Source: Mariannaea sp. PMI_226 (Eukaryota; Ascomycota; Sordariomycetes; Hypocreales; Nectriaceae). From it: DNA of 64,000 nucleotides. The translations under genes and the position numbers were made by a program. Under the pieces are notes generated by a model, which was given only the letters and a program-made list of their open reading frames with translations, did not search any database and had not been told where the DNA came from. Positions 36,080 to 46,630 of the stretch are shown in pieces (positions within the stretch are counted from its first letter, which is position 1; the number at the start of each line of letters is the position of its first letter). The stretch lies in the NCBI GenBank assembly GCA_024336345.1, contig JANFOG010000008.1, positions 1,798,001-1,862,000 on the forward strand. The letters are read 5' to 3'.

Positions 36080-37335
36080 CTTGTCATCAAGGCCTGCGGC
36101 TGGTTTGTGACGGGTCTTTGTAAATCTGTTTCAACTTTGAGATTTGACACAGACTGCGCTTCGAACAACAACAGCAACCCCCGCAAGCTTGGGTCAGGTC
36201 AACTCGATAACCTATGAGCAGGGGCTTGCCTCTTTCCACTTCCGCTAATATCCTCGTCCATCACCAATCTATTCCATTGAGGGCTCGATCTAGAGTCCAG
36301 GCCAACAGGCTCCGGATTTCAATTTGCCCCCATATCCCGGAGATCCGGTTTTCCCACCACTCCGACAACAACTTTTTCCTCGCAGGGCTGTTCCCTGGAA
36401 ATCCGTTCATCTCACCGTAACCATCGTTCATAACGATCACTTTTATTGCACCGTTGCACGAAAGTTCTTCAACTCTTGCGCACCACACGACGCTTTGATC
36501 CTGAGAGGCGTTTGTCTCAGCTTCTCAACGGACTCTCCTTACCCATACTTTCATTAATTACGAGCAGATCCGGACCGTTCTTGCAGGGATTCGTAAAGTT
36601 GGCAAACACATGTAGCACGTGGGTGAACAGGGGCCCTCATATTTTACCTACTCACCAAATAACTGCGTTTTGAAGTTCGCCAAAAAAGCATTCAGTTTCT
36701 CTGATAGAGGACAGGTATGCGACGTACTTATCAGTAGACGAAGACATCAACTGCAGCGACCAGCGCTTGGCGAGAACAAGCATTACTTGGCGACTCTCCG
36801 CAAGTCGGGAGGGGCCAACGAGGGCAGTCCGAGGCAGTCGATCTTTGCTGGGCTGGTTGCTGAGTACCATTAGGACACTGAGGATCTAACAGAACAAAGC
36901 ACCGTGATCAACTGGCCCATTGCGACGACGACGCTCATCACAAAACAAACCTGCCTTCTCAACGGCGCGCACTTGCTCGCGTCCCTTCTCGTGATGGGCT
37001 CAGCTTTGTCGCATAGCTCTCTGTTCCCCTGCCTGCCCCCCTTAAACCACCTCCGAGGCATCTCGGTGAGCTGAGCCATAAGCGAAGATCCTATCTCCTC
37101 TGCAACACAGCAAGTGCCATTTTGTCATAACCTCTGACCAGCACTTTTCACTACCGCCTGCTCTCCAACATTAAGGCTTTGTATGAAAATACAGGCCAAT
37201 TGGATAGAGTATTCGACCGGTAGCTGTTTACTCACAGGTGATCTCGCCATCTCCGGCTTCGGCGACTTTCAACGAATCCCCCGCGACGCCCAGTCCAAGC
37301 CTGCGACTCGGGTTTCGTCCACATACTTGTTCATT

Positions 37336-39241
37336 ATGGTATATTGTGGGAAAGCCTCGCAAGGCTGTCAGAACTGTCGCACTCGTCGCATCAAGGTATG
37401 TTTTCGGGCCTTGGATGGGACGGGGAGCCTGCTTGTATGCTTGTATTGATTTCTCTACTAACACCCTTTGGGGCGTACGCAGTGCGACAAGGTGAAGCCT
37501 GAATGCTCCCAATGTATGCGTGTTGGCAAGAAATGCCCAGGCTACCGCGATCAACTATCGCTCATGTTCCGCGATGAGAGCAGCAAGGTTATTCAAAAAG
37601 CTCATGCACAATGGGGCGTTGGTGACGCCTCTGACGACGCCGCTCAACCTCAAGCTTGTGCCAGCTCCACTGCTTGTTCCTCAGAATTCTCCATGTCATC
37701 TACATCGTCTTGGGCAACCTCACCTTTGGCTATTGCCAGCCACCAAACGTTGCCTTTGACTCCTCCGTCCTCAGCACTTTCACCGTCGTCCCTTTCACGC
37801 CCTCCGACCACCAATGGGCTTCCGCCAACCCCTACTGCCCTCGACCCAAGTCTTGAGGAACGAGGTCTTCAATTCTACCTAAACCGATACCTTATTGGTC
37901 ACCCTGACGAGCCAAAGACAAGTGCCGATCTTGCCTCAATAGAATGGCTTTGGGACCCCTCATTGCAAGATATCATGACGGCAATAGGGCTCGCTAGCTT
38001 ATCGAACTTGAGAGGGGATCGGAACCTGATGTTGGCGGCTCGTCAAAAGTATGTCCAGGCGTTACAGCAAACGGGCAAGCTAATACAGACGTCCGTCGCT
38101 CCCGATTTCGAGGTTTCCATGCGAGGCGTCATCATGCTTGCCATGTTTGAGGCATGTGTTCGCCACCCTCAGTCTCCCCCCCCCTACGATTCACAGTGTA
38201 CTGACAGCTCTCTCCAGGTAGTGAAAGGAACCCACCAGGGGATTGGTCATGTTCGAGCACACGTCATGGGCGGCATTGCAATCTTGCGACGATGGTGCCC
38301 TATGCCAGAGGCAGCCTTTCGTGGGATTCGTGGCATGGTGCAAATGTGCTTGTCGTTGGTATGTTTGTCTAGGCTTTGCGGATTTGGGGACACGTTGTAT
38401 GGGGAATATTACGTGAGCGACTCAACTAACCATCGAGTAGTTTATTTCCCTTCAAGTATCACAAACCGCGATACCGACACCGCTTCTCGAATGGTTACAG
38501 TTCAGCGGCTCTTTATTGGAACCCGCCGATCGCCCAGCTTGCGAGCTGGGATTTCTCATGACAGAGTGTGTTCAACTATCAGTCTACGTCGAGACCCACG
38601 TCCTCAGTGATGGCCGGCCCAGCACCACTACCACCCTGCAAAAGCTCCTGCAACTCGATGCCGACTTTGTTAGGTGGGAACAGGGTCTCGTAGACACATG
38701 GTTGTACAAACGAATACAAGCGCCTCACCTTCCTTCGGCTGCCATCTTTGATGGAGAATATCATATTTACTACGACATGTGGGCTGCTCGTATGTGGGCC
38801 CACTACCGTTGGGCTCGCATTCTCATCAACCAGACAATTGTGGAAATTGCAAAGAGGAGCCCTTTGTCAAGCAAGTCTTTCATAACAGTAGCGGAGTGTG
38901 ACGACCGCCTTGAAATAATCCGAAATCTTGCTCGAGACATGCTGGTAAGCACTCCCAGCCACTGGCGACATCCTCTTTTGGAGGAGAAGATATCCGTGCA
39001 ACACGAGGGAGGAGCAGGGTCCGGCTCCGCTGGTATTCCTGTTGTAATATTCCAACTGAAGGTAGCAGCTTGTGCTCCTGGTGTTCCCGCAAGCTATTGG
39101 GACTGGGTATACGGGATCCTAGAGTGTATCTGGGGTGATCTTGGCATGCTCCAGGCGAAATCCATGATGGATGTGATGATGGCGCACAAGGACAGCTTAT
39201 GCCGAAAACAAACGGACGGCATTGTCGTAAGTGCTGTGTAG
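37336..39241 (+). CDS. Zn(II)2Cys6 fungal transcription factor (paralogue 2), with a GC-AG intron
   Basis: Exons 37336-37395, 37483-38151, 38218-38358 and 38441-39241 give 556 residues. Cysteines at 11, 14, 21, 28, 31 and 38 form the zinc cluster, followed by CPGYRDQLSLMFRDESS. The first intron falls after residue 20, as in the paralogue at 1.1-3.2 kb. The second intron (38152-38217, 66 nt) begins GCATGT rather than GT. It has a textbook TACTGAC branch site and CCAG end, and removing it aligns FEVVKGTHQGIGHVRAHVMGG with YEFVSGHSPQTMRAWSGHVNG of the paralogue without a gap. The third intron (38359-38440) starts GTATGT. The middle region is the usual helical domain. Target genes are unknown; the conserved chromatin gene sgf73 lies next to it. 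Confidence 0.88.
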
Positions 39242-40103
39242 ACCGAGGTCTCTTTGTTTGGATAGTAACACGATGTATAATTCATATGGGCGGGGGCATT
39301 TTTCTTTCTTGGGACTTATTGGTGGGTGATATCTGGCTTGGAAAAAGGCGCTTTGTTTTTTGAGTTGGTTGGTTGGGTGAACATGATGTGGAAACACTGT
39401 ATCGATCGAATCTCACAATGGTTTGACAATTCTGGAATGGGGTCGGGTCAATTTCCATCTGCATACTTGGAAGTTATTGTCAGTTGCTTGGCGTTTAGGA
39501 GGTTTGGTCTGACGGGCAGTAAAAGCTGCCATATCAAGGCAGAGGAAGCAGGGAGCAAGGCCTATACATGAACTGTGCTCCAACGGCGTTTCAGTCAAGT
39601 TTTCCTCGCTAAGACGAGGTATTGAACAATTCCTAGACCTAGTATATAGAAAATATGAGACTTGAAGAGCTCAAGTTCTATGTAATTGGTTCCCTGACTG
39701 ATGTAGTATTCCCTTTGATTGTGACTTGAGGCAGTCCGAGTCCGGCCTTGGTACGTACCGTTGTAGTCTTTGTTTCTCCAGTCTCCCGCAGTCTCATCAA
39801 AGATGTGGAGAAGTGGGGTGATTTCCGGGCTCGGCGGTTAATGCTCGGAGAAACGTAGTACACGACACTTTGTACAGGTCGATAAGTGGGCACGTGCACG
39901 CGCATTCCAGCCGCATTCGCAAGGCTGCGACATCCTTCATCACGTAACCAAAGGCTTATCGCCAGACTTCATCATCCCGACCGCTTTCGATAGTATCCTA
40001 CCACATTGTCGATCACGCCAAATCTTCCTTCACCTGTGCGATTTGACTTGCACATTTTTGGGTGATTGGGAAAAAAGACAAATCAAGAGCAACCCTGACA
40101 ACC
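39242..40103. other. Intergenic region upstream of sgf73
   Basis: Contains the 3' flank of the transcription-factor gene and the sgf73 promoter. No RNA gene or coding frame supported. Confidence 0.6.
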
Positions 40104-41651
40104 ATGGGCTCAAGTAAAGGTAATCCACTACGCCGCCAGGGGGGGCCGTGAACAAACGACTAAATGCATCATGACGCGACAGATGACCAAACGATCAAAG
40201 TCGCATCGAAAAAGGACTCAAAAAACGGAGCCATCAAGTTGAAAAAGCCGCCTCCAAAGCACAGTAAGCCTGGAAATTGGAGAGACGGCAGCATTATTGA
40301 AGGTAGGGATTCCCTCTCCCCGCGTTGCTTGCTAGCGGCGCGGCGCGTGATAGCGAGCGACGGGAACGCTCACTGGCCGGAACAGACGACAAGAAGAAGA
40401 ATGGCAATTCCACAGCACTATCAGCTCCGTCACCGGGACCGGTGGTAAATCAACTCGACGACAACGCGCGCGAAACGTTTGCGACCGGCCGACCGCTCGA
40501 AGACAATCCCGACCTACAACAATGCAAGCACTGTAAGAAAAGTGTCCTCAAAACCGCCGCAAAGGCGCACATTGCACAGTGTTTACGGGTGAAAAAGGAA
40601 AAGGCCCAGCGAAAGAAGGAGGCTCGCGAGGCGAGAGAACGGGCAAAGGAGGCTGCGAAGGAGGAAGCGCGGAAGGCAGGTGAAGGTGATGGCGGGGACC
40701 GGGACGACGACAGCGACGATGACGATGTGGCAGGGAAGAAACCTGGGAGCAGCAAGACGGCCAAGAAGGCGGCAGGAAAGAAACCAGATGATGATAAGAA
40801 AGGCGGCAAGAAACGAAAGGCAGATGGCGATCCAGATAAAGGCCCGAAGCAGAAGAAGAAGAAGGATGAGCCAAAGGCCAAGGCGGCCAAGCCAAAGGGT
40901 AAGCAAGCTGCCAAGAGATATTTTCCCACTCTCTTTGGGTGCTTTGAGCTGAGTTGGGGCCATGGTTGACTGACTGTTTGGCGACAGGCCCTGTGGATGT
41001 TGAGCGACAGTGCGGTGTGATCTTGCCAAACGGCCAGCCATGTGCAAGATCATTAACTTGCAAGAGCCACAGCATGGGCGCAAAGCGAGCTGTGGCTGGA
41101 CGATCGTTACCGTATGACATGCTATTAGCAGCATATCAAAAGAAGAATCAGGCAAAGCAGCAGAGTAAGTGGCATATCTCCGTAGCTCTTCTCTCAGACA
41201 AGAACACCATTCTAACCATAGCCCCTTCTTTTCTCCCCCACCAACAGAAGCTGCTCTCGATGCCGCAGCACCAATCGAAGACGAAGACGAAGGAAACAGC
41301 GGGCCTGTGGACTCGGACGAGGAGACCGGCGCCGTCATGTCGGCACTCGCTCAATGGAACCCGCAACCTCTTATCCCGCAACCCATCTTCACCCCGATCA
41401 AGCGCCAATACCAGCTTTCACGCCTCCACGAGCAGCTGCAGATGGCCACCAACGGCGGGCGCACAAACATCTTCTCCGTCACTGGCTTCGGCGCGCAGAA
41501 GCTGCCAGATGGCCACCCGGGTTTGATGAACGGCGAGGACGCACCGGGGGAACCCGAGTTTGCAGGGTTTGCGGCGGCTACGGGGAGGTCATCATCGTTT
41601 GCACTGGCGGGCACGCCGCAGAGGCAGGCTTCTGTGGCGAGTCGGGCCTAG
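40104..41651 (+). CDS. sgf73: SAGA complex subunit Sgf73 (ataxin-7-like, SCA7 domain)
   Basis: Five exons (40104-40119, 40183-40302, 40386-40898, 40988-41164, 41248-41651) encode 409 residues; the first coding exon is only 16 nt. Residues about 91-110 form a zinc-binding motif ([20 protein letters not shown]). A long Lys/Glu/Asp-rich disordered stretch follows, then the SCA7 domain at about 224-266 ([40 protein letters not shown]). The tail carries the conserved [13 protein letters not shown] segment. Sgf73 anchors the histone H2B deubiquitinase module to SAGA in the nucleus. All joins restore family motifs, so the gene model is strong. Confidence 0.92.
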
Positions 41652-42148
41652 AGAGATGTATATTTCTTTTTTCTTTTACTTTATTCACACAAAGGGCACC
41701 GGAACATGTTTATCACTCTATATATACATATATATATCGGAACGGCGTATGGCGGGGTGGTTCAATTTGCTGGGTTGTTGGAAGCGATACACGCTAGAAT
41801 ATGTATAATTATCACCCAAGGGAGCGTGTAATGATTAATGATTATTTATATCTTTATATCTTTTTTTTATCCATTCAACTCATGGCAGGCGTGTGAAACT
41901 GGACAGTCTTGGTTACGATCCTAACCTCGCGACGGTTAGACAAGCCTTGCCGCGAACCGTTCCGAGCACCACATGTATGACACGTAATTTCCGCGAGAAA
42001 AGAGGTTAGAAAAGTTCATATATTCATTCTTATTTATTCTCTGCCACAACTCTCCTGAGAATCTGTATCGTAGCGGAAAGTTGCAGCCCACCAATCGTCA
42101 CTCCAACATTAGGTCCCATTACGTCCGATGCATAATCGATGCCTAACA
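41652..42148. other. Convergent 3' spacer
   Basis: AT-rich stretch with TATATA runs (41720-41740) between the 3' ends of sgf73 and the metallo-beta-lactamase gene. No gene seen. Confidence 0.6.
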
Positions 42149-43129
42149 TTACCACTCTCCTCCCTGAACCTTCAATGGAAGGTGAAGCATTCGAGCTCCA
42201 GATTCCGAAGGCTGAGGCAGTTTGCCCGCCCTAATATTGATCTGCATTGACTGGTCCAGCAGCCGGGGCGGAGCCAACCCTGCATCTCTCTCCTCACGCA
42301 TAGCAACGAACTGCTCCTCGCTGATGCCATCCCTGAGGTGCTTGTTCTGCTTCCTGTGTTCTTCGACAGTCATCCACGAGGTAGGCGCACTACGCTGCTT
42401 GTTGGGGTAATCATGACCCGTCCAGATCTTAACGTGACCTGGGAGGCTGAGCAGCTTGCGGGCAGACTTGTAGAGATGAGTTGCGCTTCCACCAGGGAAA
42501 TCACATCGAGCAGTGCCAATGTCCGCGTGGAAAAGAGAATCGCCACAAAAGACGTTGTCTAGAATAATTAGAGCTTGAGGGCGAGAATATAGGGAGGGGT
42601 ATAAGGTGGGATTCGGGGGAATTATTGGCGACATACCCCCAATCTTATAGCCTAGATGGTCTGGAGTATGGCCTGGTAGATGAATAGCTGTGGCTCTCAA
42701 CTGACCAATATTGAACATCTCATCATCTTCAAATAGCTTATCGATGATATCTTCATATTCTACTCTCGAAACACCATATCTCTCACCAAACAGCTTTTGG
42801 ACCTGGTTGATTCGCTTTCCAATGCCGATGGAAGGTTTATGGCCTTGATCCTTGAAGATTTGGGCCTGGAGATATGATGCCGCGGTCAGATGATCAGCAT
42901 GTGCGTGTGTCTCGAGGATCATTTCAGTTTTATAGCCTCTCCCCTTCATAAAAGACAGCAACATGTCAGCAGATTGAGTGGTGACAGTTTGAGAACTAGC
43001 ATCGAAATCCAGAACAGGGTCAATAATAACAGCAGATAAGGTAGATGGGTCGGCGACGATATACTGCCATGTGCCCGTCTTGGGCTCAAAGACGTCGTGG
43101 ATAGTGGGCTCAATGCTATCTGAAGCCAT
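42149..43129 (-). CDS. Metallo-beta-lactamase-fold hydrolase, persulfide dioxygenase (ETHE1)-like
   Basis: Exons are complement 42637-43129 and 42558 down to 42149 (intron 42559-42636, 78 nt), encoding 300 residues. The intron is stop-free and in frame, but its removal restores YKIGDNVFCGDSLFHADIGT. The metal-binding motif THAHADH is at 74-80. Further ligand segments are HLPGHTPDHLGY, CGDSLFHADIGTARCDF and WTGHDY. This order and the GTARCDFPGG segment match the glyoxalase II-like branch containing ETHE1 and bacterial persulfide dioxygenases, which oxidise glutathione persulfide with iron. An intracellular hydrolase of another thioester is the main alternative. It is divergent from a nitrilase gene, with a 760-bp shared upstream region. 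Confidence 0.85.
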   Translation of the reverse strand: MASDSIEPTIHDVFEPKTGTWQYIVADPSTLSAVIIDPVLDFDASSQTVTTQSADMLLSFMKGRGYKTEMILETHAHADHLTAASYLQAQIFKDQGHKPSIGIGKRINQVQKLFGERYGVSRVEYEDIIDKLFEDDEMFNIGQLRATAIHLPGHTPDHLGYKIGGMSPIIPPNPTLYPSLYSRPQALIILDNVFCGDSLFHADIGTARCDFPGGSATHLYKSARKLLSLPGHVKIWTGHDYPNKQRSAPTSWMTVEEHRKQNKHLRDGISEEQFVAMREERDAGLAPPRLLDQSMQINIRAGKLPQPSESGARMLHLPLKVQGGEW

Positions 43130-43891
43130 TTTGCTTGTTGCGTTGGCCAGAGAAGGGTGTATGTGATTGGTGTGGGCAGGAATAGTAAGTCTCCGTGAAG
43201 CTAGGTACTGCAGCGAAGCTACACCAGACTAATGGCGATAATGAATAATTAGGAGGAGTAGTTGTAGAAGGGCAGTAAAAACTGATAGTTTTCACAATAC
43301 TGAGAAAAAAGGGCACTGGCAATGTAAGATGTGAGTGACTTGAGGGTCGTCATGATGAAGGCTTATAAGTTCCTTTGGACCTCATGTCACACGCGATGTA
43401 GGAGGGACAGGAGGATGGCTGTCTGTCGCCTGTCCTCCATGAGTCGGCGACTGAATGATTAGATCGGCGACTGCATGAGTGGAAAGGTCGACGGCTGTGT
43501 TGGAGGGAGATGGTGAAGATCATGATGTGCCTTGTTAGGCCAGGCGTGCTTGCGCTCAAGCAGTGGACCGTAGTGAGAGCTCACAGTCTACAAACTAGAA
43601 CCTGGTAAGTGAACAGTCCTGCAGGTTGGGTCTCCACCGGTCTGGGCCTTTGTGACCCCAGTAATGACCTGTAGTGGCAGGTAAGTTGCAGGACAAGGTT
43701 ATGTCCTATTCCAGGTTGTTTTTTGTCATCGTGACATTTGTCATCGTGGGGTATACGCCCTGTGAGTGATCGCGGGGGGGCCCCGTCAGTGCGAGACTGA
43801 CACTCGGACCAGAGGTAGTTTAATACACAAGGCGTCGTCGTACTGCTTGCTAACTGCTTGCTACCACGTCAAACAAAGCTTCATCGACGTC
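43130..43891. promoter_or_regulatory. Shared upstream region of the MBL and nitrilase genes
   Basis: The two genes diverge from this 762-bp spacer, so it must contain both promoters. I see no specific factor site that I would name, and no coding frame with support. Confidence 0.5.
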
Positions 43892-44978
43892 ATGGGGACT
43901 ATCCGTCTAGGAACTGCCTCTCCGGGCACTCAGGCCACTACGGCCGAGACAATCGCTCTCATCGACTCACTCGCCCAACGTGCTGCTGCATCCAATATCG
44001 ACATCCTCGTGCTTCCCGAAGCCTTCATTGGCGGCTACCCTCGTGGCAGCTCGTTTGGGTGCATGATTGGAGATCGCTCCAACGAGGGTCGAGAGGAGTT
44101 TGCCAAGTACTATGATGCTGCTATTGACCTCGGCGACACTGTTGGGCCAGCCGGTGGCGGTGCCGGCCAGAGATGGGTGAAGCGCCAGCTTGGTAGTGAC
44201 GGTGATTCTGTCCGTGGCGACGGGTCACGCGAGGAGCTTGAGAGGATTGCAAGTTACTCAGGAGTGTTTCTTGTAGTTGGATGCATTGAAAAGGCTGGCG
44301 GGAGCCTATACTGTTCCGTGGTGTATGTATGTCCTAAGGAGGGCATGCTGGGGAAGCGTCGCAAGGTTCTTCCGGTGAGTGGTTAACCTGTTCACCCTTT
44401 CCTGCTTTTCATACAACAAGCATTATCTAACTATTCAGACTGGCTCGGAGCGCCTCATCTGGGCCCAAGGTGCTCCATCGACCCTTCGGGCTGTTTCCAC
44501 CACAATCCGCGGTGTACGCATCAACCTCGCTGCCGCCATCTGCTGGGAAAACTACATGCCGCTGTTGCGCCAGACACTATACGCACAGAATATCAACTTA
44601 TATCTCGCACCCACAGCTGATAACCGCGATGCCTGGCTGGGCCTTATGCGCACGGTTGGCGTTGAGGGCCGATGTTTTGTGGTGAGCAGCAACATGGCCA
44701 TCCCCCGAGCAGACGGCTCTTCCAACGACAATGTCGAACCTGCCAAGGGCGCTGCGGCCAAGTGGGTGTCTCGAGGCGGGTCGTCTATTGTCACGCCATT
44801 TGGCGATGTTGTGGCTGGGCCTCAATGGGAAGACCCAGACGGGCTTATCTTTGCAGACGTGGACTTCCGAGACTGCATCCGCGGACGGCTCGATTTGGAT
44901 GCGGCTGGAAGCTATTCACGAAATGACTCATTCAAATTTAGTGTTGAGGGGTTGGATCTAGATCCTCTGCCATACTGA
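43892..44978 (+). CDS. Nitrilase (carbon-nitrogen hydrolase superfamily)
   Basis: Exons 43892-44374 and 44439-44978 (intron GTGAGT...TTCAG) encode 340 residues. The start MGTIRLGTASPGTQATT is typical of fungal nitrilases. The catalytic triad is visible: Glu43 in LPEAFIGGYP, Lys158 in KRRKVLPT and Cys196 in AAICWENYMPL. The downstream segment LYLAPTADNRDAW and GRCFVVSSN also fit. Nitrilases convert nitriles to carboxylic acids and ammonia; length and motifs match a full, active enzyme. The upstream neighbour is a divergent metallo-beta-lactamase-fold gene and the downstream neighbour a glutathione transferase, suggesting a nitrile or xenobiotic role, which is inference. Confidence 0.92.
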
Positions 44979-45547
44979 AAGAGTAGAATATCAATCATAT
45001 AGAAATTACTCGCCTCTCATCAGTATTGCTCGTTTTTTCCCCTTTAAATTTCCTTGTTTTCTCTGTTTCGGCAGCTGCTGTAGAAGACGTTCTGGGATGC
45101 CGACCTTTGAAATCACCCTCCACATTGGGTTATCGTGGAAGAAATCCCAAGAAAGATCCCCCGTACTGAAATCTCTATCTTGTGATTGATGCTTTCTTGG
45201 CATTCTCCCGAGAAATCCCGAAAGGGATCGAGATGCAGGATGGAGTGATGAATTTTCTACACATCCTTTTCGAATCAACTTGAATTCCATCGAGATATTC
45301 CGTAGATTTCTCCATGATGTCCTGCCCTAGCCACCTCCTCTTGGCCAACTCGTAATTTTTTTTTTTGAGAATAAAAGTAGCTAAATAATCACTGAACGAA
45401 CAATGATTGTTGTTATGAAATCAAAAGAGAAAGTCGCCATGACTGTTAACACTTGATTGATTGGGATGATAGCTGCTAAAAATCCTTGCGAGGCTTTAAT
45501 GTAGGAAACATTCAACATCTAGAGGTCATCTGTCTAGGCTACCCTTC
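44979..45547. other. Convergent 3' spacer, nitrilase / glutathione transferase
   Basis: No coding or RNA feature supported. A T run is at 45357-45365. Confidence 0.6.
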
Positions 45548-46630
45548 TTACTTATATAATTCTTTCTGACGCTGAATGACAGCCGGATGCAAAACAGCTC
45601 CGGATTTGAGCTTGCTGAAATTCAACTCAACCCCTTCTTCAACATTCGGGAATGGCCCAAGAGGTGTGATGGCAAGTGGGTTGATATCAGGGCGACACTT
45701 TGTGTACTGTTGACAGAGTAAGTTAGTTACAGACAAATGGTAGCACGGATTAGTAATAGAGCGGCAGATAATACTTACACTCTCTTTAATGTGCCTGAAA
45801 TCAGTAGTCTGCCGAAACCCATCGACATTCCAATATAGATTCTTCATCCATTCATGGATGACAGGATAATTCCCGCGAATCGTTCCAAGATTCAACTTGA
45901 AATGCTGGACATACAAAACGTCAAATCGGATAATTGTAGCAAATACAATGATATCGAGCTCGGTCAGTTCCTTGCCAAGAACAAACGGCCCGCCATGTCT
46001 ATGAATCAACTCTTCCAACTTGTTGAGAGCCGCGAACACGGTAGGTACATTGTGGTCATAGTCTTGCTGAGTAGGCGCATAGCCAGCTTTGTAGACGCCG
46101 AGGTTCAGATCGCGCTCCATCCATACGATGGCTTCGTCAATAGCGGCTCTGAGATGCGCCGGGTAGAGATCCAAGTCGCGACCAAGGTTGTTATTGGGTA
46201 GTATCGTGTCAAAAGCGGTGGGCAACCAACGAAGCATCTCAGTGCTTCCATTGTTGACAATACTATTCGTTTTTGTATCCCACAGCACAGGAATTCCATA
46301 GTTTCCTTTGTACTCTGGATCAGCCTTCGAGTAGAGCTGGTGCAGGAATTTCGACCCAAACAAATGGTCTTGGGTTGCACCCTCATAGTGGTCATCAGTG
46401 AGAAACTGCCAGCTAGGCCGGCCATTGGCGTCACCCTTTGGGTGTGGCCTGACAACAGAGACAGCGATGACGGACTCTAGTCCCTTGAGATGCCGAGCTA
46501 TGTTGAGGCGCTGAGCGTAGGGGCAGAACAACCCGATGTAGAGATGATACCGGCCTGCTTCAGGAGGAAATTGGCCGTCGGCATTAACCACGCCATGCCA
46601 ACCATCCTCAGGCCCGTTGTGTATCGACAT
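45548..46630 (-). CDS. Omega/xi-class glutathione S-transferase (glutathionyl-hydroquinone reductase-like)
   Basis: Exons are complement 45779-46630 and 45548-45706, encoding 336 residues. The 72-nt intron 45707-45778 (GTAAGT...ACAG) is stop-free, but removal gives the continuous family segment HIKESYTKCRPDINPLAITPLGP. The active-site cysteine is Cys36 in LFCPYAQRLNIARHL; the family usually has CPWAHR. Other family hallmarks are YGIPVLWDTKTNSIVNN and the C-terminal helical domain (ELTELDIIVFATIIRFD, YPVIHEWMKNLYW). Members reduce glutathionyl-hydroquinones or thiol adducts in the cytosol (yeast Ecm4/Gto type). It is transcribed divergently from a flavin monooxygenase. Confidence 0.9.
   Translation of the reverse strand: MSIHNGPEDGWHGVVNADGQFPPEAGRYHLYIGLFCPYAQRLNIARHLKGLESVIAVSVVRPHPKGDANGRPSWQFLTDDHYEGATQDHLFGSKFLHQLYSKADPEYKGNYGIPVLWDTKTNSIVNNGSTEMLRWLPTAFDTILPNNNLGRDLDLYPAHLRAAIDEAIVWMERDLNLGVYKAGYAPTQQDYDHNVPTVFAALNKLEELIHRHGGPFVLGKELTELDIIVFATIIRFDVLYVQHFKLNLGTIRGNYPVIHEWMKNLYWNVDGFRQTTDFRHIKESVSIICRSITNPCYHLSVTNLLCQQYTKCRPDINPLAITPLGPFPNVEEGVELNFSKLKSGAVLHPAVIQRQKELYK

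Larger units (their letters stand above)
32479..37335. other. 4.9-kb gene-poor region
   Basis: No supported gene on either strand. The first few hundred bases upstream of the stress-type gene include GT repeats (32487-32515). The region 33.3-36 kb is relatively AT-rich with recurring TACGGAGTA-like and GTAGGTAGG motifs. Open frames are all under about 150 codons, without domains or plausible exon joins. The last ~1 kb likely carries the promoter and leader of the downstream Zn(II)2Cys6 gene. I looked for transposase, reverse transcriptase or terminal repeats and saw none. Confidence 0.55.

Noticed and set aside
32479..36200. Possible decayed transposon in the AT-rich gene-poor region
   Set aside because: I found no terminal repeats, target-site duplication, transposase or reverse-transcriptase motif, so there is nothing to support the call.
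40450..41338. Long minus-strand frames of 159-251 codons opposite sgf73
   Set aside because: They are antisense shadows of the Lys/Glu-rich coding sequence; no domain, and the sense gene is well supported.
41930..42000. tRNA-like stretch (CTAACC...GGTTAG pairing)
   Set aside because: No A/B box spacing, anticodon arm or acceptor stem could be built.
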